A stretch of 25,493 nucleotides of DNA, taken from positions 1 through 25,493 of the IMG/VR virus record IMGVR_UViG_3300025853_000585. One strand, 5' to 3'. The DNA comes from a virus. A program made the position numbers and the translations under genes. The stretch's first letter is position 1, and each line of letters opens with the position of its first letter. The notes beneath the pieces were generated by a model that saw only the letters and a program-made list of their open reading frames with translations, did no database searches and had not been told where the DNA came from. Below, in pieces: positions 1 to 8,368 of this stretch.

Positions 1-2
1 TG

Positions 3-251
3 CAAACAGTAACAGAAGTACTAACAGCAGCAACTTATAGCGTTAACATTATTAATGAGATTAATAATGGTACATATTCTATTATTGGACTCACCCAAGA
101 AGAAAAAAATCAAACAGTTCAAAACAATGTAGACCATCTTGAACTTATCTTGGCTTACACAGAACCTGACGTAGTAGGCTCGTCTGTTGATAAATCTAGT
201 TATACAACGGCAATAGCAACTGGCAAACACTATTTAACGGATAACAGCTAA
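3..251 (+). CDS. Partial phage protein, 3' end only
   Basis: An open frame enters from the left edge and ends at TAA 249-251, leaving 82 readable codons; the start lies outside the window. The visible part is soluble and mixed alpha/beta in composition, with no signal, membrane segment or catalytic motif that I recognise. The ending includes the stretch HLELILAYTEPDVVG followed by a Ser/Thr-rich tail. Its stop overlaps the next start as TAATG, so it is translationally coupled to the fibre gene and probably belongs to the virion/tail module. Function unknown. Confidence 0.6.
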   Translation, partial: QTVTEVLTAATYSVNIINEINNGTYSIIGLTQEEKNQTVQNNVDHLELILAYTEPDVVGSSVDKSSYTTAIATGKHYLTDNS

Positions 252-1906
252 TGGCAAACACAAAAATACCAAGTGAACTAATCTCTGATAACATTGCCTT
301 TTCTGGTACAGAAGGCATAACCCTACCCGCAGGAACCACGGCTGAAAGACCAAGTTCTCCAGCTGATGGAGTGTTTAGATTTAATACTACTACAGATGTT
401 ATGGAATATTATGATGGAGACGCTTGGCAAACTCTTGGAAACGCTCCGGGAGTAACATCAATTAGTCCAACTACTGAAACAGATGCAAATGCCAACATAA
501 CTATTACTGGTTCTAATTTTAAAACAGGAGCAACTGTTCAATTTATAGGTGATGATGGAACAGTATATAACTCTCCTTCTGTTACTGTGAATAGTACAAC
601 TACAATTACTGCTACAACTCCAAGCTCAGCACTTACAGTTGCAAACGAACCATATGACATCAAGGTTATTAATCCCGGAAATTTCAGTGGAACATTAGTA
701 AATGCATTAGATGCTGGTTCAACTCCTGCTTTTGGAGTTGCTTCAGGTTCTTTAGGTACAGTAATTGAAGGAACAGCTGCATCAGCATTTACACAAATAA
801 CAGCAACAGATGGTGATGGACAATCGGTATCAATCACTCTTAAATCTGGCTCATCTCTTCCAAGTGGAGTAAGTATGAGCACAAGTGGAGTATTTAGTGG
901 TACTACACCAACCACAGGATCATCAGTTACAACCACATTTACAGTTGAAGCAACAGATGGTGTAAATACTGCAGAGAGAACATACACACTAACAGTACGA
1001 CCTTATCTATATGCTCAGCTTTCTGGTTCTGGTACTTGGTCAGTTCCTTCAGGAATAGATAGTGCAGAAATACTAATTGTAGCGGGTGGAGCCTCTGGTT
1101 CAAGATCACCTAATATTGCTACTGGTGGTGGCGGTGCGGGTGGAATAGTTCATAGATCATCTTATACTTTTACATCAACCGATAAATCTTCAGGCGTTGC
1201 TTATGCAGTAGGCGCAGGTGGAGACGGTGTTGGTATCTCTCCTTTAGCATATGATGGTGGTTATAACAATGGAGGAGATACTACATTTGCACTCTCTGGT
1301 GGCACAATCACTGCTAAAGGTGGCGGTGGAGCTGGTGGTTATGGTGGTAATGCTCCTCATCTTTCAGGATTTAGTACCTCTTACTTTCCAGCTTCAGCTG
1401 GTGGCTCAGGTGGTGGTGGGTCTTGGAATAATCTGAGTGGTGGAGCTTCAAATCAAGGAACATTTTCAGGTTGGACTTCGTATGGTAACGCAGGGGGAGC
1501 TCATATAAATGGCACTGGCGGTGGAAACTATAACGGTGGTGGTGGAGGTGGAGCCGGAGGTGCGGGCTTACCAGGATATAGTAATACTTCTGGACAAACA
1601 TCAGGTGGTGGTGCAGGTGGTGCAGGGCAATTATTTTCAAACTTTACTGCTTATGGAGAAAGTGGCTACTTCGGTGGCGGTGGAGGCGGCGGTAGTAACC
1701 AAAACCCAGGATCACGCGCATCTGGTGGTATAGGCGGTGGCGGTGATGGTGGTGTATATCATGCTACCGACGTATCAGTGCAGACTGGTCTTAATGCTAC
1801 TGACACAACCGGCGGAGGTGGTGGTGGACAATCAAATGTTGGTTATGCCAATTATACTAACAAATCAGGCGACGGCGGTAATGGAACAATTTTAATAAGG
1901 TATTAA
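251..1906 (+). CDS. Glycine-rich tail fibre / adhesin-like virion protein
   Basis: 551 residues of stacked extracellular-type modules. Residues 31-63 form a short fibre motif (AERPSSPADG, then RFNT and EYYDG..W). Residues about 67-157 look like an IPT/TIG Ig fold (ISPT...ITITGSNF). Residues about 158-249 look like a putative Ig (He_PIG/cadherin-like) domain with LPSGVSMS..GVFSGTP. The C-terminal 300 residues are a glycine-rich domain opening with GSGTWSVPSGI and containing at least eight poly-Gly runs (GGGGAGG, GGGGGGG). This resembles phage receptor-binding tips in which poly-Gly helices pack as a sandwich (known for T-even gp38 adhesins). Likely role is host recognition at the virion surface. 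Start is coupled to the upstream stop (TAATG). No chaperone or protease is evident. Confidence 0.75.
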   Translation: MANTKIPSELISDNIAFSGTEGITLPAGTTAERPSSPADGVFRFNTTTDVMEYYDGDAWQTLGNAPGVTSISPTTETDANANITITGSNFKTGATVQFIGDDGTVYNSPSVTVNSTTTITATTPSSALTVANEPYDIKVINPGNFSGTLVNALDAGSTPAFGVASGSLGTVIEGTAASAFTQITATDGDGQSVSITLKSGSSLPSGVSMSTSGVFSGTTPTTGSSVTTTFTVEATDGVNTAERTYTLTVRPYLYAQLSGSGTWSVPSGIDSAEILIVAGGASGSRSPNIATGGGGAGGIVHRSSYTFTSTDKSSGVAYAVGAGGDGVGISPLAYDGGYNNGGDTTFALSGGTITAKGGGGAGGYGGNAPHLSGFSTSYFPASAGGSGGGGSWNNLSGGASNQGTFSGWTSYGNAGGAHINGTGGGNYNGGGGGGAGGAGLPGYSNTSGQTSGGGAGGAGQLFSNFTAYGESGYFGGGGGGGSNQNPGSRASGGIGGGGDGGVYHATDVSVQTGLNATDTTGGGGGGQSNVGYANYTNKSGDGGNGTILIRY

Positions 1907-1907
1907 T

Positions 1908-2105
1908 ATGGCTACAGCAAAAGAATCAATGGCAAAAATATCAGCACACGAAAAAGAATGCGCTATGCGTTATGAAAACATAGAAAAGCGTTTGGATAAA
2001 GGTGATGCTAAGTTTGATGCTATGGATGCAAAATTTACTAAATACATAATAGGTTTGTATCTTTTAATCATAGCGGCAAGCGGTATTGATAGGGTCTTTT
2101 CTTAG
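1908..2105 (+). CDS. Small C-terminally anchored coiled-coil membrane protein
   Basis: 65 residues. The N-terminal two thirds are charged and probably helical (HEKECAMRYENIEKRLDKG), followed by one transmembrane segment at about 45-60 (YIIGLYLLIIAASG). The organisation resembles XhlA/haemolysin-type phage lysis accessory proteins, and the gene lies two genes before the endolysin, so a role in lysis is possible but unproven. AAGG at 1898-1901 serves as ribosome binding site, six bases before the start. Confidence 0.6.
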   Translation: MATAKESMAKISAHEKECAMRYENIEKRLDKGDAKFDAMDAKFTKYIIGLYLLIIAASGIDRVFS

Positions 2106-2107
2106 TT

Positions 2108-2122
2108 ATATACTAAGTATAT
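2108..2122. repeat. Perfect 15-bp palindrome (operator-like)
   Basis: ATATACT-A-AGTATAT is a perfect 7-bp inverted repeat around one base, in the 42-base gap between two genes. It could be a repressor or activator half-site pair, or a weak hairpin. No run of T follows, so a terminator is unlikely. It lies directly upstream of the hairpin that holds the next ribosome binding site. Confidence 0.5.
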
Positions 2123-2128
2123 TGTTAA

Positions 2129-2147
2129 TTAAATAAGGAGTATTTAA
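2129..2147 (+). promoter_or_regulatory. Shine-Dalgarno hairpin (AGGAG in loop)
   Basis: Arms TTAAATA (2129-2135) and TATTTAA (2141-2147) are perfectly complementary over 7 bp and leave only AGGAG (2136-2140) in the loop. The start codon of the next gene follows immediately at 2148. The GGA in a loop overlapping the Shine-Dalgarno is the geometry bound by CsrA-type proteins. See the finding on the hairpin family. Confidence 0.6.
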
Positions 2148-2390
2148 ATGGAAAACAATCCAATACAAGAAGTGACTTTTGATGGTGACACTTACAGCAT
2201 TGAGAATTTAACCCCCAGAGTAATTGAGTCTTTTAACACCCTGTTCAAAGGCCAACAAAAACTTAATGACCTTGCTATAGAAGTTAGGTTAGCGCAAGCA
2301 GGTATATCTGCATTAACTGAGGATCTTAGAACTATTTTAAAAGAAGATAAGATAAAACCTACTGTTAAAGTAGAAGAAGAAAAGGAGTAA
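2148..2390 (+). CDS. DUF6447-like small phage protein
   Basis: 80 residues: a short beta start (VTFDGDTYSIENLT) followed by a long amphipathic helix (FKGQQKLNDLAIEVRLAQAGISALTEDL) and a charged Lys/Glu tail. This pattern, a short 'gene/DGxxY..e.L' strand followed by a helix that counts residues Q..A.LQ.A, matches my recollection of the DUF6447 family in marine phages, whose function is unknown. The start is fixed by AGGAG seven bases upstream, which sits in a hairpin loop. Three bases separate it from the endolysin gene downstream. Confidence 0.6.
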   Translation: MENNPIQEVTFDGDTYSIENLTPRVIESFNTLFKGQQKLNDLAIEVRLAQAGISALTEDLRTILKEDKIKPTVKVEEEKE

Positions 2391-2392
2391 TT

Positions 2393-2845
2393 ATGAATAT
2401 CGAAAAATGCAAAGCTGAAATAAAACGTCACGAAGGTGAAGTTCTAGAGGTCTATGAAGATAGCTTAGGCTATAAAACATTAGGCGTAGGCCATTTGTGT
2501 CAACCAGGCGACCCAGAATATGATTGGGAAGTGGGCACACCAGTAACTCAAGAGGTAGTAGATCTATACTACGAAGACGATTTTAAAAAACATCTTGACG
2601 AAGCAATACACGTGTACGGTTTAGAAGAAGAGTTTTACAGTTTGCCCGAAGATATACAACACGTGTTGGTAAATATGTGTTTTAATCTAGGAGGCACTAG
2701 ACTTTCTAACTTTAGAAATATGTTAGATGCCTGTAGAAAGCACGAATGGGAACGAATGGCTGCTGAAATGGAAGACAGCAGGTGGTTTAAACAAGTAGGA
2801 AGAAGGAGTCTAGAACTACAAGCGTTAGTTCGTAATACTGTATAA
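2393..2845 (+). CDS. Endolysin, T4-type lysozyme (GH24 muramidase)
   Basis: 150 residues, a single catalytic domain of the usual T4 lysozyme length. The catalytic triad is intact: Glu14 (RHEGE), Asp23 (YEDSLGYKTLGVGH) and Thr29, with the same 9- and 6-residue spacing as E11/D20/T26 in T4. The C-terminal half has the typical VNMCFNLG and SRWFKQVGRRS helices. It hydrolyses the MurNAc-GlcNAc bond of peptidoglycan at the end of infection. There is no signal peptide, so it needs a holin to reach the periplasm. Ribosome binding site AAGGAG precedes the start. It lies far (about 5 kb) from the spanin genes. Confidence 0.93.
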   Translation: MNIEKCKAEIKRHEGEVLEVYEDSLGYKTLGVGHLCQPGDPEYDWEVGTPVTQEVVDLYYEDDFKKHLDEAIHVYGLEEEFYSLPEDIQHVLVNMCFNLGGTRLSNFRNMLDACRKHEWERMAAEMEDSRWFKQVGRRSLELQALVRNTV

Positions 2846-2852
2846 TGAAAGA

Positions 2853-4844
2853 ATGGCATATTTTAAACTTATTACCTTTGGAGGCAAAGCACCTAGAGTA
2901 TCTCCTAGGCTTCTAGCAGATAATCTTGCGCAGACCGCAACCGACGTAAATTTAGAAAGTGGGCGTCTTGTACCTGTAAAAGACAATTCCACAGTAGATC
3001 CCTCTAATGGGGTTTCTACGCTTGCCAATACTACTAAGCAAACTATATTTAAATACACTGACAGCCCAGAACGTTGGCTGCAGTTTGATGAAGATGTAGA
3101 TGTCGTGCGAGGGCCCATAGCTGGAGATACGAACGACACGATATACTGGTCGGGGCAGTCTTTTCCTAGAATGGGCAGAAGTGATATTATCCTAGGCAGT
3201 GCGCCCTACCCCGATGCTTTTTATAGACTAGGCATACCAGCACCGACAGCTGCTCCTACAGTAGCGATCGCAGCACCAACACCAATAGATGCAACCATAA
3301 CAACCACTAGTGGATCTGGTGTTATAACGGTGACTACTGCAAGTGTTCACGGGGCAGCAGTTGGTGATATTATGACGCTTGTTGGTTTTGGTACTACAAA
3401 TGGGCTAACAGCTGACGAAATTAATGGTGATTTCAAAATTGTTTCTGTTCCTAGCACTACAACACTGACAGTTGCAACCAGCGGGTCTGCTACAAGTTCA
3501 AGCACATCTAGTTCAGTTAGCAACGGAGCATCTTTTAATGGCCCATCCGATGCTGATTTAGATTTCGAAACATCTTATGTTTATACCTTTGTGTCTGCTT
3601 ATGGTGAAGAAGGGCCACCTTCTGCTGCTTCTACTGTTGTAACCACCGATGATAATCAAAAAATCAATCTTAGTAATTTAGAAACTAGTCATTCAAACTC
3701 AAACATTAATCTTCTTAAAAAACGTATATACAGATCTAACACTGGTTCAAACACTACGCAGTTTCAGTTCGTTGCAGAGCTTGCACTGTCAGCCACAACA
3801 TACACGGATACTTCTAAAAACAGCGAGTTAGCTGAGGTTATACCCTCTACTACATGGATTGCACCGCCAGACGATGATACCTCTTTGTATCCAGATGGGC
3901 CCATGAAAGGGTTGTGTGCGTTGCCAGGCGGAGTGTTTGCTGGTTTTACTGGTAAACGTATATGTTTTAGTGAACCTTTTCTACCCCACGCTTGGCCTGC
4001 AAACTATAGGCTTGCTATAGAAGAAGAGATAGTCGGCATGAAAGTAGTATCAAACGGTATTTTAGTTACAACAAAAAGCGTGCCATACCTAGTCACAGGA
4101 TCTGGGCCTGACACGATGACAGCAATACGTATTGAAAGTTCGCAAGCTAACCTAAACAAAAGATCAATAGTCGACATGGGGCCCTTCGTTATATATGCAA
4201 GTCCGGACGGATTGATCGCAGCAGAGGGTACAACTGTACGGAACTTAACAGAAGGTATTATCACACCTAGTCAATGGCAAGCTAACTATTACCCCGCAAC
4301 AATCACTGGCTTTTTATGGGAACAAAGGTACGTAGGTTTTTATAGTACAGGCAGTGGCTACGGCGGTTTTATATTTGATCCAAGAGTTGGTGACGGCACA
4401 AGTTTTGTAGATCTTGATGCGGGTGGGCTTATACGTGGCGGACATACAGATCCGGACGACAGCCAGTTATATTTAATTATAACTAACACGATTAAAAAGT
4501 TTCAAGGCAGTGGTACTAATCTAACGTTTAATTGGAAATCAAAAGAGTATGTTATGCCAAAACCGATTAGCATGGGTTTTGTAAAAGTAGAAGCAGAGTC
4601 GTATCCCGTAAGAGTCAAAGTATATGGTGATGGGTCTGTTATTTATAACGCATCGATTGCAGCTTCTGGTAGTGTTTTTGCTGTTACCGGAACTACCCCA
4701 AGTTTTAGTTCTACTTCTATACCTGAGCCCATATTAAGACTGCCAGCAAGTGTGCATAAGACCTTTGCCGTAGAAGTAGAAGGTGCCACTATTGTCAACG
4801 AAATTTGCGTTGGAGAGTCTATAGATGAATTAAGGAACATCTAA
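2853..4844 (+). CDS. Large virion tail protein
   Basis: 663 residues. The N-terminal 130 residues form a conserved block (LITFGGKAPRVSPRLL, then a FKY..SPERWLQF stretch). An inserted Thr/Ser-rich beta region at about 145-225 is followed by an Fn3-like module at about 236-266 (ETSYVYTFVSAYGEEGPPS). The C-terminal 330 residues contain LCALPGGVFAGFTGKRICFSEP and a repeated strand pattern suggesting a beta-propeller or nozzle-like fold. I know similar proteins from marine phages as virion structural or tail proteins, but the exact position in the tail is uncertain. Its stop overlaps the next start (TAATG). The start has only a weak purine stretch upstream. Confidence 0.65.
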   Translation: MAYFKLITFGGKAPRVSPRLLADNLAQTATDVNLESGRLVPVKDNSTVDPSNGVSTLANTTKQTIFKYTDSPERWLQFDEDVDVVRGPIAGDTNDTIYWSGQSFPRMGRSDIILGSAPYPDAFYRLGIPAPTAAPTVAIAAPTPIDATITTTSGSGVITVTTASVHGAAVGDIMTLVGFGTTNGLTADEINGDFKIVSVPSTTTLTVATSGSATSSSTSSSVSNGASFNGPSDADLDFETSYVYTFVSAYGEEGPPSAASTVVTTDDNQKINLSNLETSHSNSNINLLKKRIYRSNTGSNTTQFQFVAELALSATTYTDTSKNSELAEVIPSTTWIAPPDDDTSLYPDGPMKGLCALPGGVFAGFTGKRICFSEPFLPHAWPANYRLAIEEEIVGMKVVSNGILVTTKSVPYLVTGSGPDTMTAIRIESSQANLNKRSIVDMGPFVIYASPDGLIAAEGTTVRNLTEGIITPSQWQANYYPATITGFLWEQRYVGFYSTGSGYGGFIFDPRVGDGTSFVDLDAGGLIRGGHTDPDDSQLYLIITNTIKKFQGSGTNLTFNWKSKEYVMPKPISMGFVKVEAESYPVRVKVYGDGSVIYNASIAASGSVFAVTGTTPSFSSTSIPEPILRLPASVHKTFAVEVEGATIVNEICVGESIDELRNI

Positions 4845-6814
4845 TGACCACTAAAGTACCCGCGTTAAAAAATATACCAACTAAAGTAGATAGAGAATTA
4901 GCTGATACTCTTAAGTCTATGAAAGAAGCTCAGGAAATTAGACTAGGCAGGCTGGGTGATCCCTTAGATAGAGCTATAACACTACGAGAGTTAATAGACT
5001 CTGGTATGGCTAAGAAACTTACTAACAAGCCTTTTGATCCCAACGGGACCACACCAGAATTTATACCTAACGACGATGCTATTGGGGATCTAAGTATTCC
5101 ACCTGCGCCTACGGGGCTAGAAGCTTCTGGGGCTTTCACCGAAATCATAATTAACTGGAACACAGCACCATATACTAACCATGCATACACAGAAGTGTGG
5201 CGTTCAAGAGATGATGAAGTGGGCACCGCTACTCTTATTACAACCACTAGCGCTTTTGTCACCACCGACCCTGTTGGTTACAATCAAACTTATTTTTATT
5301 GGGTACGGTTTGTAAGCACTAGCGATGTAAGAGGCCCATTTAATCAAACAAACGGTACAAAAGCTGTAACGGTACAAAACATAGCTGAAGTATTAACTCA
5401 ATTAACTGAAACCTTAGCTGATTTACCTGGATATTCTACGCTTACTAATCTTATAGACGTTGGTACTTTAGTCATAAGAGCTTCAAGTGCGCCTAGCACT
5501 AGGACCGATGGTAGTTCTCTAAACGTAGATGACATTTGGTTAGATACCGATGACGACCAGCTCTATGTTAGAAACTCGGGTAACAACGCGTGGGTTAAAG
5601 CAAGAGATGGAACTATTAAAGCGGACATTGATAGTTTAGTAGCGTCATTAAATAGTTCTAATTCTCGTTCGGATTCAACCATATCAGCAGCTATAGCAGC
5701 GGAACGGGCTGTTCGAGTTACTGCAGAAGGGGCAAATGCTACTAGTATTTCTAGCCTTACTAGCACAGTTAACGGTGTTTCATCTAGCGTTACTACAGTA
5801 CAAAACGCAGTAACAAACGGTACTTCTTCCCAAGCTGGTTATGGTATCTCTGTAAATGCGGACGGGGCTATAGCTGGTATGTACATTATGGCCGATACTA
5901 GCAACGCCCTACAAAATAATACTTCCAGCACCAATATTATTTTTGAAGCAGACCAGTTTGCAATTAGATCTTCGAGTGCTAGCACTACAAACGCCGATGG
6001 TGGTAGTGGTAATAAATATACGCCTTTTATAGTGCGTACAACTGCAGGAACTGTAAATGGTCTAGCTGTGCCAGCTGGTGTTTATATTAAAGATGGGTGG
6101 ATACAAGAAGGATCTATAACCAATGCAAAAATAGCTAATGCAACTATTGAAGACGCAAAAATAGCTGACTTAAACGCGGGTAAAATTACTGCAGGTACTA
6201 TGTCAGCGGATCGTATTAGTGGCGGGGTTATACAATCCCTAGACTTATCCACAGGGGGCGCTACAACTATTAATGGTGCAAATATCACTACAGGCACCAT
6301 ATCTGCTAACGTTATAGATACTGCTATTATAAGAGCAACTGACTTATCCGCTAATACTAGTACTGTAATACATGGTGGTAACATAACAACAGGTACAATA
6401 GCTGCGGCTCATATAGACACAGCTAATTTAACTTTGCCATCCTCGGGCGTATCATTAACAACAATAGGGCCCTGGTCCCCAAATACTTTTGCATATAAGC
6501 TAGTGGGCAGCGTGGGGTCAGGAGCAGGGTTTTACCACGGCTATGTAAGACTAGTAGGTAGCACCAACCATGTAAAAACAGTAAGTCTAGTTTATTTTGA
6601 TGCAAGCACTTCCGCCATAATTTACAATAGTGGTACAACAGACAAATTGCCAGGAGAGGTAGATAGGTTTTTTTCAAGCTCTGACTCTGCAAATATTCCG
6701 CAAGCATTTGTATACACCGGAAGCAACACAGTGAATTTATTTATTTATGCACAAGGGGATTCGGGCCTTGATTATATTCAAGCTGAAACAAGATTTTATA
6801 AATATAGTACCTAA
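4844..6814 (+). CDS. Tail-tip / central fibre protein, J-like C-terminal half
   Basis: 656 residues. Residues about 86-176 are a fibronectin type III domain (PPAPTGLEASG...EVWRS...YYWVRFVS-like). Then comes a virion-typical motif DDIWLDTDDDQLY, a predicted coiled coil (about 255-320) and a DUF1983-like region (about 330-410) as found in lambda J-type tail-tip proteins. Residues about 425-520 are a repeating fibre (ITNAKIANATIEDAKIADL, then GGNITTGTI/GANITTGTI), compatible with a trimeric straight fibre. The C-terminal 130 residues are a separate beta domain, likely the tip. Probable role is host contact at the tail end. The homology suggests a siphovirus-like tail. Confidence 0.72.
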   Translation: MTTKVPALKNIPTKVDRELADTLKSMKEAQEIRLGRLGDPLDRAITLRELIDSGMAKKLTNKPFDPNGTTPEFIPNDDAIGDLSIPPAPTGLEASGAFTEIIINWNTAPYTNHAYTEVWRSRDDEVGTATLITTTSAFVTTDPVGYNQTYFYWVRFVSTSDVRGPFNQTNGTKAVTVQNIAEVLTQLTETLADLPGYSTLTNLIDVGTLVIRASSAPSTRTDGSSLNVDDIWLDTDDDQLYVRNSGNNAWVKARDGTIKADIDSLVASLNSSNSRSDSTISAAIAAERAVRVTAEGANATSISSLTSTVNGVSSSVTTVQNAVTNGTSSQAGYGISVNADGAIAGMYIMADTSNALQNNTSSTNIIFEADQFAIRSSSASTTNADGGSGNKYTPFIVRTTAGTVNGLAVPAGVYIKDGWIQEGSITNAKIANATIEDAKIADLNAGKITAGTMSADRISGGVIQSLDLSTGGATTINGANITTGTISANVIDTAIIRATDLSANTSTVIHGGNITTGTIAAAHIDTANLTLPSSGVSLTTIGPWSPNTFAYKLVGSVGSGAGFYHGYVRLVGSTNHVKTVSLVYFDASTSAIIYNSGTTDKLPGEVDRFFSSSDSANIPQAFVYTGSNTVNLFIYAQGDSGLDYIQAETRFYKYST

Positions 6815-6826
6815 TGGAGAATAACA

Positions 6827-7186
6827 ATGACTGATTGGGTAATGCGTAACTATACTTATACGTATGAGTTAGTATCGTATAAAACAGAAAAAGAGGGAGA
6901 TATTGCTGACATCATAACGGAAGTTAATTTTAATGTTACAGCTACAGATACCTCTTCTAATACTGTTACTTTTCCTTGGAGATTCACATTCTGTAAATAC
7001 ACAACATCAGGAACTTGTCCGCTAACAGGTAAAACCATAAACTTTACACCCCTTGCAGATCTTAATGATGCAAAGATTATTGGGTGGGTTAAATCAGCTT
7101 TCGCATATCAAGACCGAGACAAAATGCTAAACCACTATGCAGCACAGTTATTAGAAGGAAGAACCGCTGATAATCCAGCACCATAG
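6827..7186 (+). CDS. Unknown protein downstream of the tail-tip gene
   Basis: 119 residues, soluble, beta-rich in the first 90 residues (YELVSYKTEKEGDIADIITEV, then a strand pair around TVTFPWRFTF) with a helical C-terminus (VKSAFAYQDRDKMLNHYAAQL). No catalytic motif is recognised. GGAG eight bases before the start is a good ribosome binding site. Position directly after the J-like gene suggests a minor tail or assembly protein, which is inference only. Confidence 0.55.
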   Translation: MTDWVMRNYTYTYELVSYKTEKEGDIADIITEVNFNVTATDTSSNTVTFPWRFTFCKYTTSGTCPLTGKTINFTPLADLNDAKIIGWVKSAFAYQDRDKMLNHYAAQLLEGRTADNPAP

Positions 7187-7220
7187 TTGCTACCACAACA
7201 GGAGATTGATAGAATAAACC

Positions 7221-7415
7221 ATGGCGTACAAAAGAAAAACAACCAGAAATAAGCCAACACGTAAAAAGTCTCTTACTAAAAGACAAGAGGCTACTATGAG
7301 TAGGCATTCTAAACACCATAGCGCAAAGCATATGAAGTACATGAAGAACCTCATGATGAAAGGAAGTACTTTTACTGCAGCACATAAAAAGGCACAAAAA
7401 GCAGTAGGAAAGTAA
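7221..7415 (+). CDS. Small, highly basic Lys/Arg/His-rich protein
   Basis: 64 residues, with roughly 40 percent Lys, Arg or His and almost no acidic residues. The pattern SLTKRQEATMSRHSKHHSAK followed by HMKYMKNLMMKG is one I have seen repeatedly in marine phage genomes without an assigned function. The charge suggests binding to nucleic acid or to the acidic capsid interior. The nearest AGGAG (7200-7204) is unusually far from the ATG, about 16 bases, so either initiation is weak or another element helps. Confidence 0.6.
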   Translation: MAYKRKTTRNKPTRKKSLTKRQEATMSRHSKHHSAKHMKYMKNLMMKGSTFTAAHKKAQKAVGK

Positions 7416-7426
7416 ATACCCCCACA

Positions 7427-7441
7427 CATGAAGGAGTCATG
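7427..7441 (+). promoter_or_regulatory. Shine-Dalgarno hairpin (AGGAG loop)
   Basis: Arms CATGA (7427-7431) and TCATG (7437-7441) pair over 5 bp and expose AGGAG (7432-7436). Two ATG codons lie in the arms: 7428 in the 5' arm (frame of the 76-residue gene) and 7439 in the 3' arm (a 22-codon frame ending at 7507). Same geometry as other members of the hairpin family in this window. Confidence 0.5.
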
Positions 7442-7658
7442 CAAAAAAATATTACGATGGATCGCGAGTCTTTTTGTACAGCATTACCAAGTTCGAGTAT
7501 CGTTTAACAAAGAGTACGGAGATTCAGACGATAAAGTCTACATAAGCAAAAAAATACTTGTGCAAAAAGAAAACCATCTGAAGTTTCGTGATCTTGATAA
7601 CAAGACTATTGAATATAGAAGTGCAGGTGGTTTGAATTACATTATTGAGGACCTGTAA
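7428..7658 (+). CDS. Unknown small protein
   Basis: 76 residues: a short hydrophobic/basic N-terminus (CKKILRWIASLFVQHYQ) and a beta-rich remainder (VRVSFNKEYGDSDDKVYISK). No known motif. The only ATG in this frame, 7428, lies before rather than after the AAGGAG at 7431-7436, so the true initiation mode is unclear. Its stop overlaps the i-spanin start (TAATG). Neighbours suggest membership of the lysis cassette, without direct evidence. Confidence 0.5.
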   Translation: MKESCKKILRWIASLFVQHYQVRVSFNKEYGDSDDKVYISKKILVQKENHLKFRDLDNKTIEYRSAGGLNYIIEDL

Positions 7659-8053
7659 TGCAACAGATATCTATAGGAATTATATTAATGTTAGGTTTTG
7701 CAAGCTATTATTTCTATAGCCAAAACCAAATACTTACTGCAAACAATGCGGCACTAGAAAGCGCGGTTGCCACACAAGAAGAAACAATAACTTCTTTGCA
7801 AAATGATTTTGCTTTACAAACTACAGAATTACAAAACATGACTGTAAAAAGCCAAGCAGCCCAGAGAGAATTGAATAGATATTCAGAATTTATTAAAAAT
7901 TACGAACTGAGTGACAAGATTATAGGTGACCCAGTTGAAATGCAAAGGAAGATAAACAATGGTACAAAACATATCATGGAAGACATTGAGAACATCAGCT
8001 CTGATATTGATGGTCTTGATGATGGCCTGCAGTTGCAGTCTACTTCCGACTAG
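7658..8053 (+). CDS. Inner-membrane spanin subunit (i-spanin, Rz-like)
   Basis: 131 residues with one N-terminal transmembrane segment at about 4-22 (ISIGIILMLGFASYYFY) and a long periplasmic coiled coil from about 25 to 125 rich in Gln, Asn and Glu (ALESAVATQEETITSLQNDF). This is the Rz topology: N-in, C-out type II protein that reaches across the periplasm to an outer-membrane lipoprotein and fuses the membranes at lysis. The downstream gene begins inside this one in another frame and encodes a lipoprotein, as in Rz/Rz1 pairs. Sequence identity to lambda Rz is not visible, so the call rests on topology and context. Confidence 0.72.
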   Translation: MQQISIGIILMLGFASYYFYSQNQILTANNAALESAVATQEETITSLQNDFALQTTELQNMTVKSQAAQRELNRYSEFIKNYELSDKIIGDPVEMQRKINNGTKHIMEDIENISSDIDGLDDGLQLQSTSD

Positions 8054-8342
8054 AGAAATACAAGTATCTGCTAAACCTATCGACAGGCAGATAGTACAGC
8101 CGGTTATGCCTAGAGAAATAGATCTCAAGCAGGTTAAATGGCTTACGATTACCCCAGAAAACTTTGAGGAACAGTTTGCTCTTATCGAGGACCAAGAGGG
8201 CGAACTTGTTTTTTTAGCTATGACCGTACCAGATTACGAGACCATGGCCTACAACATGCAGGAAATTAAAAGATATATAACAGAACTAAAAGATGTAGTT
8301 GTGTATTATAGAAAAGTAACAGTTATTCAAAAAGAAGAATAA
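7959..8342 (+). CDS. Outer-membrane spanin lipoprotein (o-spanin, Rz1-like)
   Basis: 127 residues. A signal peptide with hydrophobic core SALILMVLMMACSCS carries a lipobox-like cysteine (Cys24 or Cys26), followed by a Pro-containing stretch (VSAKPIDRQIVQPVMPREI) and a folded C-terminal domain with VPDYETMAYNMQEIKRYI. The start at 7959 is supported by AGGAAG eight bases upstream, inside the preceding i-spanin gene, and the two overlap by 95 bases in different frames. It would sit in the inner leaflet of the outer membrane and bind the i-spanin. It is longer than lambda Rz1, but larger o-spanins are known. Confidence 0.7.
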   Translation: MVQNISWKTLRTSALILMVLMMACSCSLLPTREIQVSAKPIDRQIVQPVMPREIDLKQVKWLTITPENFEEQFALIEDQEGELVFLAMTVPDYETMAYNMQEIKRYITELKDVVVYYRKVTVIQKEE

Positions 8343-8368
8343 TCTGTTAAACTTAGGTAAATAAACTA

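Noticed and set aside
1371-1640. His/Leu-rich minus frame and short plus frames within the glycine-rich region
   Set aside because: Low-complexity by-products of GGT/GGA codons in the fibre gene.
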